From NCBI GenBank assembly GCA_963695975.1, contig CAVOIB010000010.1, forward strand, positions 248,001 to 312,000: a stretch of DNA of 64,000 nucleotides, read 5' to 3'. The notes under the pieces were generated by a model. It ran no database searches. It saw only the letters and a program-made list of their open reading frames with translations, and was not told the origin of the DNA. How positions within the stretch are numbered: the first letter of the stretch is position 1; every line of letters begins with the position of its first letter. This DNA comes from JBBQVZ01 sp963695975 (GTDB lineage: Bacteria > Actinomycetota > UBA4738 > HRBIN12). Below, piece by piece: positions 50,741 to 59,185 of the stretch. Position numbers and translations under genes: made by a program.

Positions 50741-51979
50741 CTAGATGAAGATCGCTTCGGCCTTGGCCAGACTTTCGATCAGGACGTCTACCTCTTCCTT
50801 CGTGTTGTAGATGTAGAACGACGCCCGAGCTGTAGCCGGCGTGTCGAAGCGGCGCATCACGAGCTGCGCGCAATGGTGCCCCGCCCGGATAGCGACACCG
50901 TCCTCGTTCAGGATCGTTGCCAGATCATGAGGATGAACGTCCTTGTACCAGAAGCTCACCGCTCCCCCGCGCCCACTGGCGTCCTTCGGCCCGTATACGG
51001 TCGCGCCCGCGTCGATCAACCGGTCGAGGGCGTAGCGCGTGATCTCCTCCTCGTGTGCACGAACGGCGTCCATGCCGAGCGCCTCCAGGTAATCGACGGC
51101 CGCGCCGAGTCCGATCTCCTGCGCGATGGGCATGGTGCCGCCCTCGAACTTGTAGGGGATAGGCTTGAACGTCGCGCGATCGTGGAAGACCTCATGGATC
51201 ATCTCCCCGCCGCCAAACATCGGATCCATGGCGTCGAGGATCTCGGCTTTCCCATAGAGCCCACCGGACGCGGTCGGGCCGAGCATCTTGTGCCCGCTGA
51301 ATCCCAGGAGCTCGACATCCAACTCCTGCACGTCGATCCGGTGGTGCGGAGCGAGCTGCGCGGCGTCGACGCATACGACGGCGCCGACCGCGTGCGCGGA
51401 CTCGACCAGCTGCTTGAGGGGAGTGATCGTGCCCAGGGCGTTCGACATGCCGGTTACCGACAGGATCTTCGTCCGTTCGGTGAGGAGTGATCCGAGGTCC
51501 GAGAGGTCCAGCTGCCCGTCATCCGTAAGCGGGATGTAGCGCAAGGTGGCGCCGGTTACTGCCGCGGCCATCTGCCACGGCACGATGTTCGAGTGGTGCT
51601 CCATCTCGCTGATGAGGATCTCGTCGCTCTCACGCAGGAACTTCCGTCCCCAACCCTGCGCGACGAGGTTCAGCGACTCCGTCACGCCCCGCGTGAACAC
51701 GATCGTCTCCGGCGATGGGGCGCCGAAGAAGGCCGCGAGCTTCCCCCGGGCCCCCTCGAAGAGCTCGGTGGCCTCCTCCCCAAGCATGTACAGGCCGCGG
51801 TGCGCGTTCGCGTTGTGGCGTGCGTAGAAGTCAGACTCCGCGTCGATGACCTGCTGAGGTTTCTGCGACGTTGCGGCGCTGTCCAGGTACACGAGGGGCC
51901 TGTCCCCGACCGTGCGGGTGAGGATCGGGAAGTCTCTCCGGATCTCCCCGACGTCGAGTCCGCCGATGTGTCCGCTCAT
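50741..51979 (-). CDS. sufS: Cysteine desulfurase SufS
   Basis: ATG 51979, after GGAGGCGAAG, gives 412 aa. SufS-type motifs: YLDSAATSQKPQQVIDA, FTRGVTESLNLVAQG, the PLP Lys in FSGHKMLGPTASGGLYG, and the nucleophilic Cys in AIRAGHHCAQLVMRRF in the group II position. It removes sulfur from cysteine for transfer to SufU. Sits 13 bp after sufC. Confidence 0.96.
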   Translation of the reverse strand: MSGHIGGLDVGEIRRDFPILTRTVGDRPLVYLDSAATSQKPQQVIDAESDFYARHNANAHRGLYMLGEEATELFEGARGKLAAFFGAPSPETIVFTRGVTESLNLVAQGWGRKFLRESDEILISEMEHHSNIVPWQMAAAVTGATLRYIPLTDDGQLDLSDLGSLLTERTKILSVTGMSNALGTITPLKQLVESAHAVGAVVCVDAAQLAPHHRIDVQELDVELLGFSGHKMLGPTASGGLYGKAEILDAMDPMFGGGEMIHEVFHDRATFKPIPYKFEGGTMPIAQEIGLGAAVDYLEALGMDAVRAHEEEITRYALDRLIDAGATVYGPKDASGRGGAVSFWYKDVHPHDLATILNEDGVAIRAGHHCAQLVMRRFDTPATARASFYIYNTKEEVDVLIESLAKAEAIFI

Positions 51980-51992
51980 CTTCGCCTCCGGC

Positions 51993-52781
51993 TCAGCTCT
52001 CAACGGTCGCGTCCGCTTCCAAGCCCAGCTCTTCGCGCACACCCTCGTATCCTTTGGCTTCAAGCTCGTGCGCGAGCTCGGCACCGCCGGTCTTCACGAT
52101 ACGACCCTTCATCATCACGTGGACCCTGTCGGGCGTGATGTAGTCGAGCATGCGCTGGTAGTGGGTGATGAGGAGCACGCCGAGCTCCGGCCCGACGAGT
52201 TCGCTCACGCCGGTTGCCACCGACTTCAGCGAATCGATGTCAAGCCCGGAATCGGTTTCATCCAGGATCGCGATCTGCGGTTCAAGCACGGCGAGTTGAA
52301 GCACCTCGTTCTTCTTCTTCTCGCCGCCCGAGAATCCCTGGTTCACGTAGCGCTGCACCATCGAATCCTCGACGCCCAGCATCTCCATCTTCGCCTTCAT
52401 ATGCTTGCGGAATGCGAGCGCGTTGATCTGCTCGCCCTTCACCGACTGATAAGCGGTCCGCAGGAAGTTCACCACCGATACCCCGGGAACCTCGGTCGGA
52501 TACTGCATCGCCAGGAACAGGCCGCGCTTCGCTCGCTCGTCCGGCGTGAGATGTGTGATGTCCTCGCCCTTGAAGACCACCTTGCCCCGGGTGACCGTGT
52601 AACCGGGCCGCCCCATGATCACGTTCGACAGGGTCGACTTGCCCGACCCGTTCGGTCCCATGAGCGCATGGGTCTCGCCCTGCTTCACGACGAGGTCGAT
52701 ACCTTTCAGGATCTCCTTGCTCTCTACCTCCGCATGGAGATCGATGATCTCCAGCCTCGCAGCGCCGTTCGCCTCACTCAT
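51993..52781 (-). CDS. sufC: SUF Fe-S assembly ATPase SufC
   Basis: A 262-aa ABC ATPase: Walker A GPNGSGKSTLSN near 43, ABC signature FSGGEKKKNEVLQL near 147, Walker B IAILDETDSGLDIDSL and an H-loop LLITHYQRMLDYI. It powers the SufBC2D scaffold. The start overlaps the Rieske gene by 8 bp. Confidence 0.97.
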   Translation of the reverse strand: MSEANGAARLEIIDLHAEVESKEILKGIDLVVKQGETHALMGPNGSGKSTLSNVIMGRPGYTVTRGKVVFKGEDITHLTPDERAKRGLFLAMQYPTEVPGVSVVNFLRTAYQSVKGEQINALAFRKHMKAKMEMLGVEDSMVQRYVNQGFSGGEKKKNEVLQLAVLEPQIAILDETDSGLDIDSLKSVATGVSELVGPELGVLLITHYQRMLDYITPDRVHVMMKGRIVKTGGAELAHELEAKGYEGVREELGLEADATVES

Positions 52782-53097
52782 CTGCCACCTCGATCAGGAT
52801 GTCGTCGCCGTTGGTTTCGGTCGGGTACGCCCCCACCGGCGACGTGGCCGGAAGGGTGCGAGGCGCCCCCGTGTTCAGATCGAACGTTGAACCGTGTTTC
52901 GGGCACTCGATCGACTGCTCATCGACGTCGACCTCGCCCTCGTCCAAGAAGTAGTGCTCGTGCGAGCAGATCGCGTTCACCGCACGGAACCCTTCTCCAC
53001 CGAGGTTGGCGACTGCGACGATCCGGCCTCCCACCTGGAACCGCCGGGCCTCGCCTACCGGCACATCGCTTGCGGCACACACCTTCACGAGAACCAT
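52774..53097 (-). CDS. Rieske [2Fe-2S] ferredoxin of the suf operon
   Basis: A 107-aa protein with the Rieske ligands Cys44 and His46 (ICSHEHYF) and Cys65 and His68 (IECPKHGSTFD). No membrane anchor. Small Rieske ferredoxins of this kind commonly sit between sufD and sufC in Actinobacteria and may supply electrons for cluster assembly. The start ATG overlaps the sufD stop by 1 nt (TGATG). Confidence 0.95.
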   Translation of the reverse strand: MVLVKVCAASDVPVGEARRFQVGGRIVAVANLGGEGFRAVNAICSHEHYFLDEGEVDVDEQSIECPKHGSTFDLNTGAPRTLPATSPVGAYPTETNGDDILIEVADE

Positions 53098-54410
53098 CAG
53101 CGGGCACCGCCCGCGAGCTCCGCCGCGATGGCCGACTCGGCGCCCTCGCGCACCTCCTCGATGGTGACGCGGTCCAAGACCTCCTGGAAGAAGCCGGTCA
53201 CGATCAACCGCTCCGCGTCGTCCCGTGGGATCCCGCGGCTCTCCAGGTAGAAGATCGCTTCGTCGTCGACCGGCCCCACGCTCGCCGCGTGACCGCAGCG
53301 AACGTCGTTCGCTTCGATCTCGAGGTTGGGGATGGCGTCGGCCTTCGCGTGCTCGGAAAGCACGATGTTCCGGCTCGTTTGCATCGCGTTCGTCTTCTGC
53401 GCGTCAGGCCGCACGTGGACCCATCCGCTGTACACGGCTCGGCTGTGGTCGCGGAGCGCACCCTTGTACAACAGGTCGCTCTTACAGTTCGGCGCCACGT
53501 GGTCCTGAAGCGTCCGATGGTCGAAGTGTTGATCCCCGTCGGCGAAGAACACGCCCAGCATCTCGCTGAACCCACCTGGTGACGCCAGGATCGTCTCGGT
53601 CTCCGCGCGCGCAAGGTCTGCCCCGAACCCGATGGCAAGCGTCCGGATGTCGGCATCGCGTCCGACGAGCGCTCGCTGGACCGCGAGGTGCGTCACGCCA
53701 GCGCCCCAATCCTGGATCGAGGCATAGCGGACGCGAGCGCCGTCTCCGACGACGATCTCGGTCACCGCGTTGGAGAATGCACGCTCCAGATCGGGCGACA
53801 CGTACCGGTCGATGAACGTGCAGGCGGCGTTCGCGCCCACCACGATCAACGTGTGGGGGAAGATGGCGGCACCGTCGGCATCGAGATAGGTCAACGTCTG
53901 TAATGGGAGCTGGAGGTCGAGGCCATCGGGTACGTAGACGAACGTCCCTCCGGTGCGGAACGCGCCGTGCATCGCGAGGAACTTCGTCCGCGACGTCGGA
54001 ACCAGCGAGTGGAGGGATCGCTCGACGAGATCGGGATGCGTGGCCGCCGCCACGTCGAGGTCGGCGAAGACCACGCCGGATCCGATGAGGCTGTCCATCA
54101 GCTGGGTGGAGATCACCTCCGAGTTGCGCTGGATCTGCAGTCCCGCGTGCTCGCCGACCGCCCCGAGCGCCGTCAGCACGCCGTGCCGATTCACCGCCTC
54201 GGGGCCGCCGCCCGGTGAGAACGGGGTGAAGTCGAGGTTGAACCCGGAAAGGTCGGTATATCGCCACTCCTCGGTCGCTTGCGACGGAACCGGGAGCGCC
54301 TGGTAGTCCTCGAACGCCTGCCGGCGGAGCGCTCCGGTGAACCCGGCAGCCTCGGGCAGACCCGCGAGGGCCTCGAGCGAGAACGTCGTAGACGGCGAAG
54401 CGGTCTTCAC
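53097..54410 (-). CDS. sufD: Fe-S cluster assembly protein SufD
   Basis: A 437-aa SufBD-superfamily protein with parallel beta-helix core and conserved GVFFADGDQHFDHRTLQDHVAPNCKSDLLYKGALRDHSRAVYSGWVHVRP-type segment and DVRCGHAASVGPVDDEAIFYL near the C-terminus (with the SufD His). GTG start at 54410 lies directly after a perfect palindrome and 6 nt after TAGGAT, so it appears to have its own leaderless, regulated promoter in addition to any read-through from upstream genes. Confidence 0.95.
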   Translation of the reverse strand: MKTASPSTTFSLEALAGLPEAAGFTGALRRQAFEDYQALPVPSQATEEWRYTDLSGFNLDFTPFSPGGGPEAVNRHGVLTALGAVGEHAGLQIQRNSEVISTQLMDSLIGSGVVFADLDVAAATHPDLVERSLHSLVPTSRTKFLAMHGAFRTGGTFVYVPDGLDLQLPLQTLTYLDADGAAIFPHTLIVVGANAACTFIDRYVSPDLERAFSNAVTEIVVGDGARVRYASIQDWGAGVTHLAVQRALVGRDADIRTLAIGFGADLARAETETILASPGGFSEMLGVFFADGDQHFDHRTLQDHVAPNCKSDLLYKGALRDHSRAVYSGWVHVRPDAQKTNAMQTSRNIVLSEHAKADAIPNLEIEANDVRCGHAASVGPVDDEAIFYLESRGIPRDDAERLIVTGFFQEVLDRVTIEEVREGAESAIAAELAGGAR

Positions 54411-54445
54411 GGTCGAATCCTACCAACTCGATAGGATTCGACCGT
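54409..54445 (-). promoter_or_regulatory. 14-bp perfect palindrome at the sufD start
   Basis: Arms 54409-54422 and 54432-54445 are perfectly complementary (coding-strand right arm TAGGATTCGACCGT, 9-nt loop). The arm contains the -10-like TAGGAT 6 nt before GTG and extends into the start codon. It can act as an operator for a dimeric Fe-S or redox regulator, or, in RNA from upstream, as a hairpin hiding the sufD start. No SufR or IscR gene is in the window. Confidence 0.7.
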
Positions 54446-54460
54446 CGGAGTCGGACCCGC

Positions 54461-55645
54461 CTACCGAACGACCACCGTCTGACGCATGAACGTGTGGATC
54501 GCACACAGGAACACGAATCCCGTCGAGGGCGACCGCTCCGCGAACCGCAACTGATAGGCGAAGTCGGCGGGCGCCGCACTGCCCCGGACCCCGGAGGTCT
54601 CGAAGTCCTTCGGCCCTCTCACGACGCCGTCGCCCGACCGCGGGATCAGCTGGTCGGAGAGTTCGATCTCGAGCTCGGCGGGATCCGCACAGAACGGCGG
54701 TCGTTGGGAATCCGGCGGAGAGTCCTCGCCCGAGGCGCTTTCACACATGGGTGTGAAGACGTTCGAGATCTCCTTCGCGCGGGTCTTTGGCATGGTCACG
54801 GTGTGGAACTCGAAAGACAACGAGTCGAAGTGCCATTGGACGCGTTGCCCCTTCTTGATGTGGAGCGTCGCCGGGTAGATCCCGTAAAGGGCGACATGCC
54901 GGTTGTCGACCCCGGCCCAGGCGTCCCAGACCGTCGTCCCGTCGGACGCCACGTGCGTGGCTGCCTTCGCCCGGAACCGTCCGTCGAGCGCGGCGGCGCT
55001 GTTGCCATCCGTGTGGAGCTGGAGCGCTTTCGAGGCGTCGAGTTGATCCTGGGAGGGGGTCGCCTCCCCGTCCGCGACGACCTGGATCATCATCCGCATC
55101 GCAGGGTGGACCAGGCAGACGGCCCAGATGGTCGAGCCGACCGGAGCGGTGATCGCCACACTGAAGTCGATGGGCCCCCCGAAGGGAAGGCCGGAGTTCA
55201 AGACCCCGTCCGAGGGACCGCCGGATCCGTCGAACGCGCAGACCGGCTGACCCTTCTGCCCACACGTCGGATCCGTCGGGAGGGCCACCCGACCGGGGAT
55301 CACATAGGTCCCAGGTGCGTCATCCGCATCCGACTGGAGCAGCGCCCAGGGGTCGTCCGTGAGCCAGTTCGCGTACGTGCTCGTCCAAGCATCTGGCGAT
55401 TGACCCAGCGGTAGCAGCGTAGCGGTGTGGAAACTCTTGGAGGTGAACCGCAAGGTGTCACCCTGGTGCACCACGATCGATTGCGGGAAGAACCGCATCG
55501 ATTCCGCCGGGCTCGTCTTGAGGAACTGACCGACGACGACGTGGTACTTCGTGCTGGCCGCCGAGGCGACGACGGGCACAAGCATCTCCGAGATCAGAAC
55601 CACGAACCCAACGAGCGCAAGCTTCCGAAAGACACTGTGTCGCAT
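54461..55645 (-). CDS. Secreted two-domain cupredoxin-like copper protein
   Basis: A 394-aa protein with a signal peptide (MRHSVFRKLALVGFVVLISEML, cleavage near ASAAST). Two cupredoxin-type domains each keep a complete type-1 copper ligand set: domain 1 His73 (SFHTATLLP), Cys177, His180 and Met183 (VCLVHPAM); domain 2 His281 (FEFHTVTMP), Cys381, His384 and Met387 (LCAIHTFM). The C-x2-H-x2-M spacing is short like plastocyanins. A third cysteine cluster (CGQKGQPVC; PMCESASGE) may form disulfides. The gene lies between sufB and sufD in the same direction but has its own promoter (TTGACG, 17 bp, CAAGGT, near 55695-55725). An electron-transfer or copper-binding role outside the cell is inferred; it has no known part in SUF. 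Confidence 0.75.
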   Translation of the reverse strand: MRHSVFRKLALVGFVVLISEMLVPVVASAASTKYHVVVGQFLKTSPAESMRFFPQSIVVHQGDTLRFTSKSFHTATLLPLGQSPDAWTSTYANWLTDDPWALLQSDADDAPGTYVIPGRVALPTDPTCGQKGQPVCAFDGSGGPSDGVLNSGLPFGGPIDFSVAITAPVGSTIWAVCLVHPAMRMMIQVVADGEATPSQDQLDASKALQLHTDGNSAAALDGRFRAKAATHVASDGTTVWDAWAGVDNRHVALYGIYPATLHIKKGQRVQWHFDSLSFEFHTVTMPKTRAKEISNVFTPMCESASGEDSPPDSQRPPFCADPAELEIELSDQLIPRSGDGVVRGPKDFETSGVRGSAAPADFAYQLRFAERSPSTGFVFLCAIHTFMRQTVVVR

Positions 55646-55720
55646 GGACCCCCCACTTCAGACGGCGCGGACCTGACCGGTCACGGATAGCCGAACCTTG
55701 CCGGGCGGAGGCCCAGCCGT

Positions 55721-55740
55721 CAAATCGGCTCGTCAGCCGA
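55721..55740 (-). terminator. Possible terminator after sufB
   Basis: Coding-strand TCGGCT-GACG-AGCCGA followed by TTTG overlaps the sufB stop. The stem is only 6 bp with a short T-run, so termination would be partial. The cupredoxin promoter begins just after it. Confidence 0.4.
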
Positions 55741-57145
55741 CCGAGCCCTCCATCTGCAGCTCGATGAGGCGGTTCAGCTCCACCGCGTACTCCATCGGCA
55801 GCTCGCGGGTGATCGGCTCGATGAAGCCGTTCACGATCATCGCCGTGGCCTCCACCTCGGACAGACCGCGGCTCATCAGGTAGAAGAGCTGGTCTTCGCC
55901 AACCTTCGAGACCGTCGCCTCGTGCCCGAGCGACGCGGTCTCGTCCTCCACCTCGATGTACGGGTACGTGTCGGACCGGCTCGCCTCATCCAGGATCAAG
56001 GCGTCGCACCGAACGTTCGACTTGGCATGGTGCGCCTCGGGCTCGACGCGGACCAAGCCACGGTAGCCGGTCCGGCCGCCGTCTTTCGATACAGACTTCG
56101 ACGTGATCACGCTCGTCGTGTATGGCGCCGCGTGGATCGCCTTGCCACCGGCGTCGGTGTGCATCCCCTTGCCCGCGAACGCTACGGAGAGGACCTCGCC
56201 GCGTGCGCCTTTGCCCAGCAGGTAGATCGAGGGGTACTTCATGGTGACCTTCGAGCCGATGTTGCCGTCGACCCACTCCATCACCGCGTCCTCGTAGGCG
56301 GCGGCGCGCTTCGTGACCAGGTTGTAGACGTTCGTCGACCAATTCTGGATCGTCGTGTACCGGACTCGGGCGCCCTTCTTAGCGACGATCTCGACAACCG
56401 CAGAGTGCAGCGAGTCGCTCGAATAGATCGGCGCAGAGCACCCTTCGACGTAGTGCACGTAGCTTCCCTCGTCCGCGATGATCAGGGTCCGCTCGAATTG
56501 CCCCATGTTCTCCGCGTTGATGCGGAAGTACGCCTGCAGTGGGATGTCGACCTGGACCCCCGGCGGCACGTAGATGAACGACCCTCCCGACCACACGGCG
56601 GTGTTCAACGCCGCGAACTTGTTGTCGTTCGACGGGATCAGGGTCCCGAAGTACTCCTTCACCAGGTCGGGGTAGTCGCGGAGCGCCGAGTCCATGTCGG
56701 TGAACAGCACACCGATGTCGTCGAGCTCCTTCTTGATCTTGTGATACACGACCTCGCTCTCGTACTGAGCGCTCACGCCGCCGAGGTACTTCTTCTCGGC
56801 CTCGGGGATGCCCAGCTTGTCCCAGGTCCCGCGGATGTCCTCCGGCAGATCCTCCCAGTTGCTGGCCTGCTTCTCCGTCGAGCGGATGAAGTAGAAGATG
56901 TTGGCGAAATCGATATCGGAGAGATCCGCACCCCACCACGGCATCGGGCGAGCCTCGAAGTACTTCAGCGCCTTCAGCCTGGTCTTCCGCATCCAGTCGG
57001 GCTCGCTCTTGAGCGAGCTGATCTCCTCGACGACCGCGGGAGACAGCCCACGCTTGGGCTCGAAGACGGAATGATCCGCGTCTTTCCAGTCGAACCGATA
57101 GCCTTTGCTGAGTTCTTCGAGGTGTTCTTCCTGGCTGACGGCCAT
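55733..57145 (-). CDS. sufB: Fe-S cluster assembly protein SufB
   Basis: ATG 57145, 6 nt after GAGGAG, gives 470 aa; a GTG directly before it is less well spaced. Conserved SufB features: the N-terminal YRFDWKDADHSVFEPKRGLS region, YVPPGVQVDIPLQAYFRIN, YVEGCSAPIYSSDSLHSAVVEIVAKKGARVRYTTIQNWS (core Cys in EGCSAP) and RSDTYPYIEVEDETASLGHEATVSKV with the C-terminal cluster-building residues. It is the scaffold of the SufBC2D complex. A possible promoter TGGACT, 18 bp, TAGGCT lies upstream at about 57178-57209. Confidence 0.97.
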   Translation of the reverse strand: MAVSQEEHLEELSKGYRFDWKDADHSVFEPKRGLSPAVVEEISSLKSEPDWMRKTRLKALKYFEARPMPWWGADLSDIDFANIFYFIRSTEKQASNWEDLPEDIRGTWDKLGIPEAEKKYLGGVSAQYESEVVYHKIKKELDDIGVLFTDMDSALRDYPDLVKEYFGTLIPSNDNKFAALNTAVWSGGSFIYVPPGVQVDIPLQAYFRINAENMGQFERTLIIADEGSYVHYVEGCSAPIYSSDSLHSAVVEIVAKKGARVRYTTIQNWSTNVYNLVTKRAAAYEDAVMEWVDGNIGSKVTMKYPSIYLLGKGARGEVLSVAFAGKGMHTDAGGKAIHAAPYTTSVITSKSVSKDGGRTGYRGLVRVEPEAHHAKSNVRCDALILDEASRSDTYPYIEVEDETASLGHEATVSKVGEDQLFYLMSRGLSEVEATAMIVNGFIEPITRELPMEYAVELNRLIELQMEGSVG

Positions 57146-57296
57146 CACGTGCTCCTCACGGGCGGGCCCATTACCGACGCGTACAGCCTACCCGTGCGCC
57201 GAACGTAAAGTCCACCGGCTGGGTCGGATTCAGGCCTACACTCGACCCAGGAGGCCCTGGGAAAGGTCGGTCCGTCAGCTGGATATCGTCCGGGCG

Positions 57297-57491
57297 ATGG
57301 CGTGGATCGCGACCCCCTACCTCCGCGGGCGTTGGCGGATCGTTCCGTGGGCGGCGGTCGCCACGGTGGGTTCGGACGGATCTACCTTGGTGCCCCCAAC
57401 CCTTGGAGGTATTGAGGGAGTCGGGCTCGGCCTCGCGGTCGGCGCCGCCGCCAACCTGATCGTGGGCGTTCCCGCGGGGACCGGACGATGA
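57297..57491 (+). CDS. Possible small membrane protein (64 aa), uncertain
   Basis: An ORF in the 400-bp gap between sufB and carbonic anhydrase encodes WIATPYLRGRWRIVPWAAVA, then a hydrophobic segment GVGLGLAVGAAANLIVGVP. There is no clear Shine-Dalgarno sequence, and a TACACT box at 57237-57242 is 54 nt upstream. Nothing matches a known family. The rest of this gap holds the sufB promoter and a bulged hairpin at 57497-57514 that may terminate the carbonic anhydrase gene. Confidence 0.3.
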   Translation: MAWIATPYLRGRWRIVPWAAVATVGSDGSTLVPPTLGGIEGVGLGLAVGAAANLIVGVPAGTGR

Positions 57492-57544
57492 CGCTAGGAC
57501 CGGTCATACCGTCCCGGCGCGCCGCGAGCATCTTGGGGAGCGGC

Positions 57545-58048
57545 TCAGTTCGCCGGAACGACCTCCCGGACCCGTCCGGTCCGGACGTCGTATACGTATC
57601 CCGACACGACAAGGCCCTCCGGGAGCGACGCGAGCCCCCGGAGCCGCCCGACGTCGTCGCGAACGCTCTGATCGACATCCGTGAACGTGAGGTAGTCGGT
57701 CGCGCCGACGTCCACGCCATTCTGTTCCCGGATCTTGTCGCGGAGCATGTCGTCGGTGAACATCGTCATCCCGCACTCGGTGTGGTGGACGACCGCGACC
57801 TCACGCGGTCCCAGCAACCAGCTGGAGACCGTGATGGATCTGATCGCGTCGTCGGATGCTCGGCCACCGGCGTTGCGCACGACGTGGGCCTCGCCGAGGT
57901 CGAGGCCGAACATCCGTGCCGGGTCGACCCGTGCGTCGATGCACGTGAGGACGATAACCCCACGTGTTGGCGGGATCTCGAGGTCGCCGCGATCGAATCC
58001 GACCGCGAACCCCTCGTTGGCCTGGAGCATCCTCTCGACCTCGCTCAT
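57545..58048 (-). CDS. Beta-class carbonic anhydrase
   Basis: A 167-aa protein with zinc ligands Cys36 (TCIDARV, with the Asp38-Arg40 dyad), His89 and Cys92 (HHTECGM), and RNAGGRASDDAIRSI as the conserved active-site loop. It interconverts CO2 and bicarbonate. It starts 1 nt after the rhodanese stop, so it is expressed with that gene and shares its leader control. Confidence 0.94.
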   Translation of the reverse strand: MSEVERMLQANEGFAVGFDRGDLEIPPTRGVIVLTCIDARVDPARMFGLDLGEAHVVRNAGGRASDDAIRSITVSSWLLGPREVAVVHHTECGMTMFTDDMLRDKIREQNGVDVGATDYLTFTDVDQSVRDDVGRLRGLASLPEGLVVSGYVYDVRTGRVREVVPAN

Positions 58049-58049
58049 C

Positions 58050-58892
58050 TCAGCCCACCTCGACCGGCGCGCCTACGAGCGAGCCGTACTCGGTCCAGGA
58101 GCCGTCGTAGTTCTTGACGTTCGGGTAGCCTAGGAGCTCCTGCAGGGCGAACCACGTGTGTGAGGAGCGTTCGCCGATGCGGCAGTAGGCGATCACCTCG
58201 CGATCCGTGGTGACCCCTTCTGAGGCGTAGAGCTCTCGCAGCTCGCCGGCGGATTTGAACGTCCCGTCGTCGTTGGCCGCCTTCGCCCAAGGGATGTTGG
58301 CCGCACCGGGGACGTGGCCGGGGACTTGCGACTGCTCCTGCGGCAGATGGTCAGGGGCGAGCTTCTCCCCCCGAAACTCCTCAGGCGACCTCACGTCGAT
58401 CATGGCCACGTCGCCGATCTTCGCGATCACCTCGTCGCGATATGCCCGGATCTCCGGCCGCTCCGCACCCGAGAGCACGAGCTCCGTTGCCGGATAGGTC
58501 GGCACATCCTGGGTGAGCGGACGGGACTCAAGCTCCCACTTCTTGCGGCCTCCGTCCAGCAGTTTCGCGCTGTCGAAGCCACGGAGCTTCAAGATCCAGT
58601 ACGCGTAGGCCGCGAACCAGTTGTTGTTCCCGCCGTAGAGCACGACGGTCGTCCCTGCAGAGACCCCGGCGGTTGAGAGCAGCGCGCCGAGCTCGGCCTT
58701 CGAGACATAGTCACGGCCGACCTTCGTATGGAGATCGGTCGACCAGTTCCACCCGACCGCGCCCTCGATATGACCCTTGTCGTAGGCCGACGTGTCCTCG
58801 TCGACCTCGATCAGGCGGATCGATGGGTCGGTGGCGTGCTCGTCCACCCAATCGGTCGATACCAACACCTCGGGGTTCGCGTAGTCGGTCAT
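58050..58892 (-). CDS. Two-domain thiosulfate sulfurtransferase (rhodanese)
   Basis: ATG 58892, after GGAGGAAGGAG, gives 280 aa with two rhodanese domains. The C-terminal domain carries the catalytic Cys237 in AYCRIGERSSHTWFAL; the N-terminal domain (STDWVDEHATDPSIRLIEVDEDTSAYDKGHIEGAVGWNW) is inactive as usual. The CRIGERS loop matches actinobacterial SseA/CysA-type thiosulfate sulfurtransferases. The leader holds a Cys-codon peptide and hairpin (see below). Confidence 0.94.
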   Translation of the reverse strand: MTDYANPEVLVSTDWVDEHATDPSIRLIEVDEDTSAYDKGHIEGAVGWNWSTDLHTKVGRDYVSKAELGALLSTAGVSAGTTVVLYGGNNNWFAAYAYWILKLRGFDSAKLLDGGRKKWELESRPLTQDVPTYPATELVLSGAERPEIRAYRDEVIAKIGDVAMIDVRSPEEFRGEKLAPDHLPQEQSQVPGHVPGAANIPWAKAANDDGTFKSAGELRELYASEGVTTDREVIAYCRIGERSSHTWFALQELLGYPNVKNYDGSWTEYGSLVGAPVEVG

Positions 58893-58934
58893 CTGCTGAG
58901 CTCCTTCCTCCCTGGGATGGTCCCGGAGAAACGA

Positions 58935-58960
58935 GAACGAGGCCGGAAGCGGCCTCGTTC
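58935..58960 (-). terminator. Attenuator-like hairpin in the rhodanese leader
   Basis: Coding-strand GAACGAGGCC, a 6-nt loop and GGCCTCGTTC form a perfect 10-bp stem followed by TCGTTTCTCC, a weak T-rich tail. It lies 24 nt after the leader-peptide stop and about 40 nt before the rhodanese start, the place expected for a transcription attenuator. Confidence 0.6.
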
Positions 58961-58984
58961 GGTTCGGTGCCCGGGATCGAGATG

Positions 58985-59056
58985 TCAGGGCCGCGTGCGC
59001 GTCGACGCCTCCCGGGTGGCGCCCAGCGCGATACAGCACAGGCGGGACGGGATCAT
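58985..59056 (-). CDS. Cys-codon leader peptide (23 aa) upstream of rhodanese
   Basis: ATG at 59056 opens 23 codons and ends TGA at 58985. Residues 5-8 are R-L-C-C, with adjacent TGC and TGT codons at 59038-59033; the rest is Arg/Thr-rich and not protein-like. GGAG precedes the ATG. Cys-rich leader peptides controlling sulfur genes, including sulfurtransferases, are known from mycobacteria. With the hairpin downstream this predicts cysteine-responsive control. Confidence 0.6.
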   Translation of the reverse strand: MIPSRLCCIALGATREASTRTRP

Positions 59057-59127
59057 GGCTCCGACGAGCCCACGGCAGCGGGTGCGGATCAGATTCCTAT
59101 CTCCAGGGTCGGGAATCGCAGGTGCAA

Positions 59128-59157
59128 TAAGTACCTCCGCGGCACCCGATCTGTCAA
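59128..59157 (-). promoter_or_regulatory. Promoter of the rhodanese leader transcript
   Basis: On the minus strand: consensus -35 TTGACA (59157-59152), an 18-bp spacer and -10 TACTTA (59133-59128). It would start a leader of about 225 nt containing the Cys-codon peptide, the hairpin and the rhodanese/carbonic-anhydrase genes. Confidence 0.6.
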
Positions 59158-59185
59158 GGCGATGCCGAGGGGACCAGAAGGCGGT

